Source: Bimastos eiseni (lineage: Eukaryota > Annelida > Clitellata > Crassiclitellata > Lumbricidae). Taken from it: a stretch of 64,000 nt of DNA. The notes under the pieces are model-generated. The model was not told where the DNA came from, made no database searches, and was given only the letters and a program-made list of their open reading frames with translations. The translations under genes and the position numbers were made by a program. The stretch spans positions 53,497,862-53,561,861 of the forward strand of contig OY365806.1 of NCBI GenBank assembly GCA_959347315.1. Direction: 5' to 3'. Shown one piece after another: positions 1-10,937 of the stretch (the stretch's first letter is position 1; every line of letters begins with the position of its first letter).

Positions 1-531
1 ATGAACACATTTCATACAAAATAACATCTCAGGGAGCCCCAAATTAATTAAAATACTAAATACGAAATTCATCTGAGAGGCTCACATGAATGAAAACATT
101 ACATACAAAATGACATCTCATGGGCCCTAAATGAATGAAAACATTACATACAAAATAGCATTTCAGGGGCCCCGGATGAATTAAAAACATTCAAACAAAA
201 TAACATATTAGGGAGCCCCAAATGAATTAAAAAATTTAATTAGCATAACATCTCAGTGGCCCCCAAATGAATGGAAACATTAAACACATAATAACATCTC
301 AGGGGCCTCCAAATGAATGGAAACATTAAATACAAAATAACATCTCAGAGGGCCCAAATGAATTAAGACATTTTATTCAAAATAACATATCAGGGAGCCC
401 CAGATGAACGAAAACATTAAATATAAAATTACATTTCAATGGGCCATCAAATGAATGAAAACATTTCATACAAAGTAACATCTCAGAGGTCCCCGAATGA
501 ATGATAACTTTGCATTCCAAATAACATGTCT
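1..531. repeat. Minisatellite, ~46-bp unit, about 11 degenerate copies
   Basis: The unit reads roughly AATGAATGAAAACATTAAAT, then ACAAAATAACATCTCAGG, then GGCCCCCA, and repeats head to tail from the window edge to about 531. Neighbouring copies differ by scattered substitutions and 1-4 base indels, and copies around 250-350 are the most alike. The array probably continues leftwards out of the window. No coding potential is apparent; short open stretches here follow the repeat period. Confidence 0.85.
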
Positions 532-593
532 CAATTTTGAAATATTTAAACTAACCTATGATATACTTTCTATTTTTGCAATTAAGCATTTAC

Positions 594-668
594 ATGACAA
601 GTGTATTGTGGTTATTCATAATAGCTTTATTAATGTTAATATCAATATCAGCTCGATTAGCTGTGTTG
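594..668 (+). CDS. Candidate short membrane-anchor exon (unproven)
   Basis: An ATG at 594 opens 25 codons that are almost entirely hydrophobic (MTSVLWLFIIALLMLISIS, then ARLAVL). They run straight into GTAAGAG, a good splice donor at 669. A short cytoplasmic tail plus one TM helix is what the first exon of a type II Golgi sulfotransferase would look like, and the CHST15-like gene begins downstream on this strand. Against this, the exon ends in phase 0 while the exon at 4992 needs a phase-1 partner, so a direct join breaks the frame. It would need an unseen intermediate exon, or it may be a chance open stretch. Confidence 0.2.
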
Positions 669-1254
669 GTAAGAGCGAAACGGCTGCATGTTTATGATCC
701 TCTTTGCTTCCAGAAATTGACTCACTGTTTAATTGAGTTACATTTTTAAATAAAGTTTCGTATTTCGATATTTGATGTGATGTCACATATTTAAGTGCTA
801 TTCTCCTTCGTCACAAATCATCACAGATGTATGACCCCTCCAATGGGTACGTGACGTCATTTATAGACGGCCCCTCAGACTCAGTGCACATATTCATAAG
901 GGCCCCACAAATGTGTGCGCCAAGGCACCGTTTTCTGTAAACGCGCCTCTGGAAAAGGTGAGTCTTAAGCTGGTACCGCCTGGAGTAGGGTTGTCAAGGA
1001 AATCGGGCGTCGAGAAATCATTAATCCGACATGGGATGCAAAGATTAAAGGCAAATATGGGCAAAGGCAAAGGCAAAGGTGTGGTCGTTCTCCCATCTGA
1101 TCCTATTAGGACATGCATTAGTGGAGATGCTATATCTACGAATGGCTAGCTTCAAAGCAGAAAAAACGGGATTAAGAAACGAAGTAGTCGGTATCTGTGA
1201 TGAATTACTTCGACAAAGGGCAATATAGAGTATAAAAAATTAATGATACAGTTA

Positions 1255-1655
1255 TAAAATTCTTGTCGATGCTGACAGAAGGTAAACGATAGAGTCGTAT
1301 GGATGAATTTAAACGGATGTGAAATTCCGAAACCTAGGTTCTCGATAGGTGAAAAAGTTAGAATAACTAAGAAAAAGAATATCTGTGAAAAGGCATATAG
1401 CCTACACCGAGATGGACACAGGAAGTTTTTACAATTACTCAGATTCAGTAAACAGATCCTCCAACTTATAAGATTAGGCATACTGATTATAATGGTGAGA
1501 AAATACAGGGCTCATTCTACGAACGCGAGCTACAGAAGACTACTCAAGCAATATTTAGGATCAAAAAGGTAATCAGGAAAAGTATAAACAAATCTTTTGT
1601 GAAATGGCTTGATTATCCTGAGTCATTTAATTCATGTGTTGATAATGATGACTTG
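1255..1655 (+). pseudogene. Polinton/Maverick-type integrase C-terminus, broken
   Basis: Around 1300-1390 one frame reads KPRFSIGEKVRIT followed by a Lys-rich stretch and a C-E-K motif. This matches the SH3-like region after the DDE core in Polinton (Maverick) integrases and their relatives annotated as F54H12.3-like. Another frame then carries the rest: a Y-N-G-E-K-I-Q-G-S-F-Y segment near 1490 and a chromodomain-like ending, KSFVKWLDYPESFNS, at about 1591-1635. At least one frameshift near 1400 and a stop near 1450 break it. No integrase catalytic core, DNA polymerase, ATPase or capsid gene is visible nearby, so this is an isolated 3' fragment. Confidence 0.7.
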
Positions 1656-2084
1656 GTGACCATATGATGACTTATCATCGAAACTGCTGACTCGGCGAAA
1701 GTTTTGGATGACTGTCCTGTGGCTAAGGTTTGTGTATGGTGTATGGCGAATGTCCTAGTTGCTGGCCTATGACTTAGGTTTGTAAACTTTGTTAACCTAT
1801 GCATTGATTCGTTTTTAGGTTAACGTTTTTAAACAATAAATAGGTACGTAATCGGTTTTTTCCCAAAATGTCCTAATTATTACCACTTATATCCACCATG
1901 GTAAGCCAAAAAGTAAACCAAACTGTTTATTTCATATTTCTCTAATGCCTGACAATTGTCTTTTAGATTTTGTAACAAAGTATTTCTAGTGAAACAGTCT
2001 TTAATATTTTTGTGAAGAAACTCTCAATGGTATGATCTGATTATTTAATTAAATAAGATATTCAAAATGTCCTCATTCTGCGTG

Positions 2085-2926
2085 CACATAAGCCTGGAGG
2101 TGATGGCACCATTGGGAAGCAGCATCGTGGACTATCCTCTTATCCAGACTACACTTCCAACAAGCGTTGCCTCAGATCGTTTACATCATGGATTGTTGTC
2201 TGGAAGACTCGCTCTTGCATTACGCTTCGCACTTTGTAATCGACAGGATTTAAATCTGGACTGTTCGGAGGTCATAATGTGGGACAAATGATGTCTGGTG
2301 TCTCTCCTGTTATCATTTCGATGGTGTTCCTGACTCTGTGGACTGGGGCAATGTCCTGTTGGAAAACAAAACAGCCTTCTGGGCTAGATTTCTGATAACA
2401 GGTAGAAGATGTTGTGACAGCAGAACGTCGCATTAATAGACTCCGTTAAGTTTTACTTACGGATCGACGAAGACCAAATGGGAATGACAAGCGTCGAAAC
2501 AGCAACCGACACCATAACAGACTTGCTGAAATGAGTGTACGCATATGCAACAGTCTGTTTGCAGTGACCTGCCTTTTTTAGTGCCACCGTGACATACAGG
2601 TGAACATTCTGGGTGTGGATTGGTCGTGCAACGGTACCCATTTCAGCAAAGATGATAAAGTCAATCGTATGACGAGGATATTTTCTCAACAGTTGTCTTG
2701 ATCTGTTCAAACGTGTCAGACGATTAGCTTCCGTCAGTTCCTGTGCTGGTTTCTTCCTAAGGTACTTGAGTTGAAGGTCATTTTGGATTATTCGAACAAC
2801 ACAGGACCGATGAATTCTGGGTTTCTCTGGATGTTTGACGTGTTGTTCTAGTAGTATTCGGTAGTCAAAGTTTGGCTTACTTTTTATTGAACCACCATGT
2901 ATACATATTATTATACATATGTACAT
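2085..2926 (-). pseudogene. Mariner/Tc1-type transposase relic
   Basis: Reading leftwards from 2926, a 157-codon frame carries an HTH-like segment (ANRLTRLNRSRQLLRKYP) and then IIFAEMGTVARPIHTQN, where the first catalytic Asp of the usual FADEK-like motif is lost. After stops the homology continues in other frames with QQDIAPVH (second Asp, about 2355-2375) and SPDLNPVDY (third acidic residue, about 2245-2270). Order and spacing fit the DDE/D transposase of the Tc1/mariner superfamily. Stops, frameshifts and the lost Asp make it dead. No terminal inverted repeats were found. Confidence 0.75.
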
Positions 2927-2935
2927 ATTATATAT

Positions 2936-3400
2936 ATAATATTTGATGTTAGCTCAGCATTTGATTCCGTGGGCCATTCCATTTTCCTTCAGCGGCTTTC
3001 TATTTCTTTTGGCTTGACTGGTGACCCTTACTGACTGTGCCAATTGTGTAGTTACTGGTACTTCTTGGTCTCGCTGGGTCCCTGCCATTTTTGGAGTTCC
3101 TCAGGGTTCAGTGCTGGGTCCTTTGCTCTGAACTCCTTTCGCATAGAGCTCTGCGCTCCTCTGCTAAGGGCGAGCTTCTGGTGTCCAGGACCCGCACGTC
3201 GCTAATGCTGCGTCGAGCTTTCTCAGTGGTTGGTCGGTCCACTTGGAATGGGCTCCCGGTTGCCCTTCGTCTTCCCCCTTACAATGATCTACCTACCTTT
3301 TGTAAGCTGCTAAAGTCATTTCTTTTTGGCCGAGGCTGGGCTGGGAGCACCTCTGAGTAGTTTCCCTTAAATTATCGAAATGAATGAATATCTATATATT
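2936..3400 (+). mobile_element. CR1/L2-like LINE remnant, internally deleted, with 3' end
   Basis: Short pieces of reverse transcriptase appear first (D-V-S-S-A-F-D-S-V at about 2943, GVPQGSVLGP at about 3090). An internal deletion then joins directly to the far C-terminus: RRAFSVVGRSTWNGLPVALR, then FLFGRGWAGSTSE and a stop at 3358-3360. That tail ends several other copies in this window (20555, and truncated at 18270). The 3' UTR is short and closes with GAATGAAT just after 3380. The RT middle and the endonuclease are absent. Confidence 0.75.
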
Positions 3401-3807
3401 GGGGGCTTATGCCCAGGAGGATATATGTCCTGCGCAAAATAGGGAGGGAGAACCGCAGTATGACACAGTATGAACGAAAGATGACAAGTTATTGCAGGAG
3501 TCGAACTTTATTGTCTGCAGCCATGTTAGGCTTCGATCTTGTCATGCATCCGATTTAGCCAATGGCACCATCTACCGAAAGAAGGACTAGTCTAGGGGTA
3601 ACAGGACTCGCATTCCATGCTTCTGCTCTGTACACCAGTCTTATCCAACATCCATTGATCTACGGACTTCCCATATTTGCTCCATCCTTTGTTTGTCTAC
3701 CATGGAGACTAATATTGCAATTTGCCTGTTCCAATGAAATATTTTTCTTCATGGTTACTGAACATTAATGGCCATGATTATTGATTAGCACTTTTACCAC
3801 TACGAGT

Positions 3808-4345
3808 CATCATCATCATCATGATCCATGGGCTGAAAGCCCATGTGTCCACTGCACAGTTGACCCTTGTTCACCATGCTTCTCTATCATGGGTTAGCTG
3901 TAATAAGGTGCGTTTAATTATCGGTCCCATACCAGTCTTCTATGTCGTCGAGTCATTCTCTGCAAGGACTTCCTCTTCTTCCCGATCCCTTCATAATTCC
4001 TGTCATTACACTCTTTATTTTTCTCTCATTATCCATTGTGCAGATATGCCGAAATAGTCCCAATTTTCATTTCTTTATGGCGTGCATCATATTCTCTTTG
4101 ATATTTAGTATTTTTCTTACTTCAACATTTGTTACTCTTTGTGTCCAGTTAAGTTACAATATCCTTCTATCACAGTCCATTTCAAACACTAGCATCAATC
4201 TTGCATCCGACTTCTTTATCACCCAGGTCTCACAGGCATATAGTGCTGTACTAAAATTTAATACACACGTTTTCAATATCTTCAGTTTGGTATGGTATCT
4301 TATTGTTTTGTTTCTCCATAGTAATAGGCACTGAATTGTATTACT
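3808..4345 (-). mobile_element. LINE C-terminal remnant with ATG/CAT-repeat tail
   Basis: The complement carries YACETWVIKKSDARLMLVFE followed by degenerate D-R-R-I-L and N-W-T-Q-R segments. This is the conserved post-RT C-terminus (C-E-T-W...R-L...F-E-M) of a widespread invertebrate LINE group. A GHI-like segment and a W-A-F-S-P ending lie further on. The 3' end at 3808-3822 is a CAT run, an ATG-repeat tail on the coding strand, common for RTE-like LINEs. Several frame breaks are present. A related copy lies at 41395-41800 on the other strand. Confidence 0.6.
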
Positions 4346-4991
4346 AGGCTGGAACAATAAGTGGTAACGCTTCTGCTATTGGTTTATGGCTGACGGCGAA
4401 TCAGACGTGACTTCCGGTTACGGAAAACGAGACTTGAACGAGACCGTGTTTACACGTGAAACAATGTTAAATTTGTATATTTTTCATGAAACTCAGTCAA
4501 TGGCCAGAAAAATTAACAAGGCTAATAGTTTTGCATACCACTCAACTCATGTCGCCATGCTGGTTTAAAACAAGTCATTGCCGTTGCTGAGTAATTAGTG
4601 TTAATGCAAGTGGCATAGCTGCTCGCTGCTGATGCATTTATGCAAAGCACCACACAAATTACAATATTGAAATCAGACACGAGACCAAAATGTTTATTCA
4701 TCGCTGTCGTCTGTTCTGATTTGCCTCAAAGAATCCTGGGATTGCCCTAACTTGAGCGATAATCCGAACTTTCTTAGGCAATTAGCTATCCAGCCTATTA
4801 ATAGAGATATCTGGTAATAGGGATAACGTGTATATCTATATGGCCATTTATATAGCGCCTCAGTTGAACCTCCCGAAGACACTAAGCGTAGCTATTCCAC
4901 CACCATCGGCACTAGATATTTAATGGCCTAATTAATATTTCCTTCAAGGCTATTAAAGATTAATGAGCCTAATAATATTGTGTATTTGCAG
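4346..4991. other. Intergenic or 5' intronic stretch without recognised features
   Basis: No coding similarity, transposon terminus or RNA gene was recognised. The only structure seen is the pyrimidine-containing run before the AG acceptor at 4990-4991. Confidence 0.5.
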
Positions 4992-5158
4992 TTCTGTTAA
5001 GATCTGGAGACAATTCAGGTCCAATGCTGGAGACAAACTGGCAGAAACATTGGTCTCAAACTCAGGACTTAGCACCTGGAAGTAAACAAGTCTTTCAGTC
5101 AGCAGGGAATGTTGTCAATGTCAAAAATGAGTTTGTTGATGAATACATTGCTCAAGAG
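4992..5158 (+). CDS. CHST15-like gene, first recognised exon (luminal stem)
   Basis: The acceptor is TGTATTTGCAG at 4981-4991 and the donor is GAG|GTAAGG at 5159. The exon contributes two bases of a split codon plus 55 codons of hydrophilic stem with no predicted domain (for example SGDNSGPMLETNWQKHW, ending FVDEYIAQE). It ends in phase 0, which agrees with the exon at 12281. It was chosen because it is the only open stretch upstream with clean splice sites and the right phase. Stem regions evolve fast, so family similarity is weak here and the assignment rests on phase and position. A preceding exon ending in phase 1 must exist. Confidence 0.6.
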
Positions 5159-5340
5159 GTAAGGCCCAGTGTTGCAGGCAGGTAAATGATAAAGTTTAAA
5201 GTTTATAAAAATATTTTTTTTTGATTAAAGCAGAATATGATACACAATTGACTGAGCTAGGCTATTTTTAGGAACCCAGACTTAACCCACACTAAATTTG
5301 TGATAAATAAATATCAGTTACACAAAGTTGCTGATTTTGC

Positions 5341-6700
5341 CATTTTACATATTGAAATTTTTTTCAATTCAAGTTTATTTGGTAACCCCAAAAAACAAGA
5401 GAAAATGACAAGCAACAAGTTTTCATAAATGAATATTCTGGTTACACAGGGGAAGCTAACCAGAGGCTCCTATGTAGAATTTATAAACTGGCAATGGGTA
5501 CCAATATTAATGACATTAACATATCAGGTAAGTAAAAATAGACAGAAGTTAATCTTAACTAATGCCTTAACTAAGGGCATCCACTAAATAGACACAAACA
5601 TTCAATGCTTAAAGGTGTCTTCAAGTAATAGAGGCGAAGTTTATTTTTAAATAATGTAATATTTGGCTGGTGTTGAATATTGAATATTGAATATTGTTGG
5701 GAGACGAGTCCATAAATGGGATCCAGTACATTGAATGGAAAACAATTGAGTATTTTGGTGTGCATCAGGAGGGTCATATGATGTCGAGTTTCTTGTTTGA
5801 TATTTTGACGGCTTGATATTTTCCCATATGGTTTGATAGGAGTGGCGATCAGAGGTGAGGTAAAAAAAGTTATTGAAATCATGTAATAAGCAATAATTAT
5901 AGTGATACATAAACTCTCCTCTTTGAATCTGCCTGATTTTTTCAATGCTCGACATAAGGGTCCCTTCAACAAGTAAGATGGGATTTTCTGGGGGACATTT
6001 TTTCTATGAGATCTAAACAGGATGTAATGTGCTTTAACTAGATTGAGGGTTAGTTTGTTTGACCGAAACCAATCAGCTACTTTGAGGAACTCAGAATTAA
6101 CATTTTTAAATAGAATATGAAATCGAGTAGAGTGTTTTATTAGAATAAAACATATTGGAATCATCGGCAAATAATATAAGATACGTAGAAAGTGACACAT
6201 TGGGCAAATCATTGATATAGATCAAAAACAAAAACAAGAGCAGTCAAGATTGGAACCTTGAGGTACCCCATGGTAAATGGGTCGTAATCCTGAAAGACAA
6301 TCATTAACTAATACAAGTTGGAATCCTTGTTGATGAAGCTATCTAGGCAAGCATACATTAATTTTTCAAATACTTTTGATAACAAGGGGGAGGATGGAAA
6401 TTGGTCGATAGTTAGCTACTTCTTCCTTGGGGCTTTTTTGTGTGTATAGGAACGACTTTGGCAGTCTTGAGAGCAGCCGGAAATACCTCTGTAGCAAAAG
6501 AGCAGTTGACAACCTCTGATAATGGCAAGTTAATATTAGGCAATGATAAAAGAGCAATAGTAGGATCGATTCTGTCAATTCCTTTGCTATGAGTGGGTCG
6601 GATGGTATGAACAAGGCTCATGACTTCAGTTGGTGTTGATGGAATTAGACCAATAGAGTGAGAGATGGGTTGTGGCACATAAGAGAGAAAGGAGTTGTGT
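5341..6700 (-). mobile_element. Reversed LINE relic, same family as the copy at 42.6-50.1 kb
   Basis: On the complement, from 6680 leftwards, the order is: a linker (GIDRIDPTIALLSLPNINLP), the RT entry motif NYRPISILPL at about 6410, GVPQGSNL at about 6260, the catalytic FADDS at about 6155, and SNKLTLNLVKAHYILFRSHR at about 6000-6060. A 3' end near 5341 follows, where AAGTTTATTTGGT resembles the 3' terminus at 42640. The thumb region is mostly deleted. Many frameshifts show it is old. It sits antisense in the first large intron of the sulfotransferase gene. Confidence 0.75.
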
Positions 6701-6844
6701 GTGTCAGGTATTTTGTCAACAGGGGTCTGTGCAATATCTGTAAAGAAGCTCTTACATTTATTTGCTATATCATGCTATATTATTGGGTTGTCATTTTCAG
6801 TCAAGGCTTTAACTGCAGTTTCAGCATTGCCACTTCTATCAAGT

Positions 6845-6935
6845 ATCCTCGTCCGAGGCATCAGTCACTGTGTAGGGACCTTGAGTAAGTCCTCTGCTCA
6901 CAATTGCTCTGCAGTACAACTGCAATTGCGTCGAC
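6845..6935 (+). mobile_element. SINE body fragment
   Basis: The stretch CAGTCACTGTGTAGGGACCT at 6861-6880 and the following AGTAAGTCCTCTGCTCACAA match, with about 20% changes, the body downstream of the B box in the tRNA-like SINE at 39290. The tRNA-like head is missing here, so it is a truncated copy. Confidence 0.45.
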
Positions 6936-7000
6936 GAGGCATGTGCATTTCTGAGCAAAAGATGTTGGAAGAAGGGCGATATCAAATTTCAGAATAAATA

Positions 7001-7600
7001 AATGTGGACGTTTACTTGAAAAGGGACCAGATCGTCGGTTCTAGTTTAAGAGAAAACAAGGCCTAAAGTGATTTGGGCTAAAATTTTGGATTTTGTGCTT
7101 TTTGTCTAATTGCATTCTTCAAATGAATGTGCTACACCTATAAAGGTCAATTTAAATTAAATTAAAGAATTTCATTAAAAAAAATTATGTTTCTTTATGG
7201 TTACATAAAAAGGACCAGATGGTTGGTATTACTTTTGAAGCCCTTCAGCTGGCTGGAGGCAGCTCATATTGCCTAATAACCACTAGAAATGATGACGTGA
7301 GAGGCGCATAAATACATTGCTTTCGGTTTCTGAATTACCGGCGTACTAGCAGTTGTATTTACTAAGTGCGATAAAGGTTGATAAATCCTTGACTTGATGT
7401 TACTGTACGCGTTAATTGCAAATTACTCAAAATGAGTATTTTGGGGTTGTTGTGTCCACTAGTCTCTACAATAACGAGATATGTGCTGAATAATATGTGG
7501 ATGGAATTTTTATTTCACTCGCATTCTGAATATTTTAGAAGTGCCAGTAACTCCACATCGACAATCTGGTCCCTTTTCACGTAGAGGTCCACAAATAAGT
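7001..7600. mobile_element. Inverted-repeat element (MITE candidate), ~600 bp
   Basis: The stretch around 7001-7038 (GTGGACGTTTACTTGAAAAG, then GGACCAGATCGTCGG) reappears on the complement at about 7558-7597 with roughly 85% identity. A third, partial direct copy (AAAAAGGACCAGATGGTTGG) lies at 7198-7217. The interior has no coding similarity. Inverted ends with a non-coding centre suggest a non-autonomous DNA transposon, but no target duplication was identified. Confidence 0.5.
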
Positions 7601-7764
7601 ATGCTTCGCAATAGGTCCCAAGTTTTTTAAGGTTGCATCTGTGCCTGTAACTCTCGTAGAGGAACGGACATTTGCTCCCCCCGGACATTGACCCTCCAGA
7701 CATTTGCCTCGGACAATTGCCCCCCCATTTTGGCTAGGACATTTGCCCCCCCCCCCCCTATATG

Positions 7765-8190
7765 TATATATGCATGTATGTATGTGGGCATGTATACATA
7801 CTTGCATGTATGTATGTATGCATGTATGTATGTATGTGCGGGTATATACACGTCTCATAGTACATACATAGTCTCATACACGTACATATATGTATGTACG
7901 TGTGCATGTATGTACTTATGTCTGCATACACACACATACATTATACATACATACATATGTACGTACATACATACAGTATACCCACACACATATGTACGTA
8001 CGTACATGCATGCACCTACTTAGAGCTATGTATGTATGTTTGTGTGCATGTATATGCATGTATATATATATATATATGCATGCATATGCATACATACGTA
8101 CGTAGGTACATGCATACATATGTACACATGCACAATACATACATGCATACATACATATATATACATACATACATAGGTAAGTAAGTAAGT
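7765..8190. repeat. TATG/CATA-type microsatellite block
   Basis: A long, imperfect (TATG)n/(CATA)n array with GTAC interruptions. Because the unit and its complement intermix, long strand-symmetric open frames of Met, Tyr, Ile, His and Thr codons appear on both strands. They are repeat artefacts, not genes. Related short runs recur at 8465-8580 and 8635-8660. Confidence 0.9.
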
Positions 8191-8290
8191 AAGAATATTC
8201 TTTATTAGACTACCAGCAAATGTACAGTAGCTTACATAATGTATAAACATTATTATCAAATTTAAACAAGGTCAAAGAACATTCTCGTAT
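8176..8290 (-). mobile_element. 3' end of a LINE with (TTAC)n tail, reversed
   Basis: The complement reads ...AATAAAGAATATTC and then TTAC repeats. The same AATAAAGAATATACTTAC order closes the + strand LINE at 55640-55670. The copy is truncated to about 100 bases and lies inside the microsatellite-rich element at 7668-8762, so that element received a LINE insertion, or the tail seeded part of the microsatellite. Confidence 0.55.
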
Positions 8291-8769
8291 TGAAAGTACT
8301 CTTGACTAATATACCAATGCTAGCTATGAGGCACTAACAGAAATTGCAAATAGACAAAATGTGTCAGCAATAGGATTCTAATAGTCTCATACACAAAGAA
8401 ATCTGGATAACGCAGTTCAATCTGTGTCTAAAAAATATAAGTTTCATGTGTGTAGTGTAATTAAAGTAAGTATACATACATACATACATTTTATATACAT
8501 ACGTATGTATATACATACATACATACATACAGTAGACATACATACATACGTACGTAGGTATATACATACATACATTCATACAGGCAGGCAGATAGACAGA
8601 CATGACATGCCATGACACAACACAACGCCACATAGTATTTATGTATGTATGTACGCATATATAGTTTGGGTGAGCTTATGGTCTACACTGGGGAGACAAT
8701 TGTCCTTGTCGGGAGGGGCAGATATGGGGCGGGGCAAATATTCGGGGGGCAAATGTCCTACACTCAATT

Positions 8770-9383
8770 TCGTGGCATATTAATTTGTTTCAGCTTGAGT
8801 TTTAACTTATTCCTATATACTGGATGAATTTCTTTCTGTTTGCCTCATTTGGATCTTTTAAGTATTTTCGATGCAGCATCAATTTTTTATTTCTCGATTT
8901 AAATAGGCTCTACTTACACTTAATTAGGCCTACAATAAGTTAAAACTTCAAGCTTCTGAATATTACTGCACTTGCCATGTTTTTGCTATAGAATATGCCA
9001 ACTTCTGTCTAAGAGGTATGTGACTGCATAGGGACCCTGAATTTCTCTGCCTAGGGGCCCAGGATTTCTGTCTGTGGGCCTGCAGTGGACACCACTTAAA
9101 TGGATAATTAATAAGTGCATGCTTGGCCTATGTGCAGTCTTGTTTTAATATAGTGTATTTCAATGGGAGACAACTGTGGGTATGTGCATGTCACATAATG
9201 TGCCGACTGCAGTGCAGGCCCGTTATGCGTTGGCCTGTTTATATCAACGCCACTTCATTGCATAGGCAGCTTTAGAACATTCTCTCCACTAGGCAGTTTG
9301 CCCGTGGACAGCAAAAGACTGCGGCCTATGTGGAGCTGTCTGTTTCAGCTGCTCCGTAGTCCGTATCATCAAGTGACACATTG
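8770..9383. other. Intronic stretch without recognised features
   Basis: No coding similarity, terminal repeat or RNA gene was recognised between the element ending at 8762 and the target duplication at 9384. Confidence 0.5.
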
Positions 9384-9391
9384 CTGCCAGT

Positions 9392-9716
9392 GAGGCCTGG
9401 TTCGTCTGTTAGGTAAACTGGACAGCTGCCTTGGGCCGCCGATTTTTAAGGACCGCCATTTTGACAAAATAGATATAAGATTTGTTTTTGCAAATTCATT
9501 AATGAAATAGTGTTGGCTTATTTTTCTAATTAGTGTAGTCAATTTATATATTATATTACTACTTACTAATACTTAAATGAAAGCACACCAAAACAAATTA
9601 ACTAACTAATGACCTCATTTTAATTGTGGTGTAATATATTAATATTATGTGTCAGCAGGCCAGGCTGCCAAAACATAGTTTTGCATAGTGCTGCCAAATG
9701 TCTTGAGCCGGGCCTG
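9392..9716. mobile_element. Small hAT-type MITE, 325 bp, 8-bp TSD
   Basis: The left end begins GAGGCCTGGTTCG. The right end, read inward, begins CAGGCCCGGCTCAAG. Flanks are CTGCCAGT (9384-9391) and CTACCAGT (9717-9724), an 8-bp duplication with one mismatch. Eight-base duplications and ends with an AGGCCYGG core are typical of hAT elements. The end sequence resembles the element at 51749-52883. There is no ORF inside. Confidence 0.65.
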
Positions 9717-10481
9717 CTACCAGTCAACATTCCGTTCAGTGTTTGTCATTCAAACTATTGTATCTTGCTTGACATTCTTTTAAGATGTAAAAAGTTAAAT
9801 GGCTGGGCATGTCTGTAAGACTTTCCCATTAGGCAAGACTGATGTTAAGTATTGTGGATGGCCAGAGGTCGTACTGAGCCACAATTAGAAATCAATTCTT
9901 TGCTGAACAGGATTCCGATATAATCATTTGAGCACAGAGCCTATATTCATATTTGGATATATTAGTTATGGCTTTAGCCAAAGAGTTCTGAACTCTGCAG
10001 AATTGTTGACTTATTGATGCCAGTCAGAATTAAGTTCCAGTATTATATGCAACTGGAAACCAATGCATTTGCCAGAGATATCCTGCTAACATGGGCAACA
10101 TAGCGCATATGTAATCATGTAATGTAATGTAATCAAGCATTCATGTAGCTTTGCTCGAATCAGCAGCGCTTTCTACGGGCGTCTGTGCTTGGGCAAGGAG
10201 ACAGGAAAGTCTTAAGGCAACTCCGAAACTGGCAAGGTGAGAGGGTCAGTAATTCCAGCCGCAAAGATTGTGGGAGATAATTCGACTAAGCTGTAGCAGA
10301 GCACATGTGCGGAACAAGAAGAAGGCCGCTAGTGGAAGATCACAAGGAGGCCCTTGCAGGTAAAGAGGACCCCAAAGTGCAGAAAAGCCACAGGTAAGTT
10401 GGGTCCTCCTCTGGTAGGCAGTTGCGCATAAGGGAAATGGTTTTAAGCTGTTTATGCTGTTGAATAGGGAGCCAATGAAGG

Positions 10482-10937
10482 TAGGGACCGACCGATAATC
10501 ACCTTGGACATTCGCCTCGGTCGTATATCCAATATTTTTTAACTATTCAGAAGTATTCGCCTCGACAATTGATACATACATAAATAGATAGTTAAAAAAT
10601 TGAAATTGTAATTAAAAATTCGTAATTCGATAGATATTTCAAAAATGTTATTTTGTAACTATTTCCACTTTCCTCCAACAAGTAAAAGGCTAATATTTAA
10701 TTTTAATTAATATTATTAATTTATTACAGTTAGACAGTATTTAGTGAAATCTCATTTAAAGAAAATTCTTAACTTTGAGTTCCGCCATACACGGTTGACG
10801 AGGCAATGGTATTCGCCGAAGTGGCCGCTCTATTGGGCGACCCACTACTACTCGGTTCGTACCCGGATCCAGCATATAGTACATTCAAATATTCGAATTC
10901 GGTACCCGGTGGAAATTGTCTACCCAGTCGGTCCCTA
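10482..10937. mobile_element. Short inverted-repeat element, TIR TAGGGACCGAC
   Basis: Both ends, read inward, start TAGGGACCGAC (left 10482, right 10937). Internally the left end carries GGACATTCGCCTCGG and TATTCGCCTCGACAATTG, a degenerate ladder recalling the motifs of the other tandem-motif elements here. Length is about 456 bp, with no coding capacity. The target duplication is uncertain (AATGAAGG against ATGTAAAG). Confidence 0.55.

Larger units (their letters stand above)
7668..8762. mobile_element. Non-autonomous element with tandem-motif inverted ends
   Basis: The left end (7668-7764) is a ladder of GGACATTTGCCCCC-like units: five or six degenerate copies of 14-20 bases. The right end (about 8688-8762) holds the same motif inverted (GGGGGGCAAATGTCC). 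The centre is mostly TATG/CATA microsatellite plus a captured LINE tail. The motif is nearly the same as in the MULE termini at 43039-45272, so this is probably a deletion derivative of that kind of element. A target duplication is not clear. Confidence 0.6.

Noticed and set aside
1..531. CRISPR-like array
   Set aside because: Units are contiguous and degenerate with no unique spacers, and the genome is eukaryotic.
5434..5527. Apparent exon ending at AG|GTAAGT near 5527
   Set aside because: Lies inside the 3' UTR of the reversed LINE and lacks a phase-compatible frame with flanking exons.
7577..8633. Overlapping open frames rich in Met, Tyr, Ile, His and Thr on both strands
   Set aside because: They come from the TATG/CATA microsatellite, which lacks stops in several frames; no codon structure.
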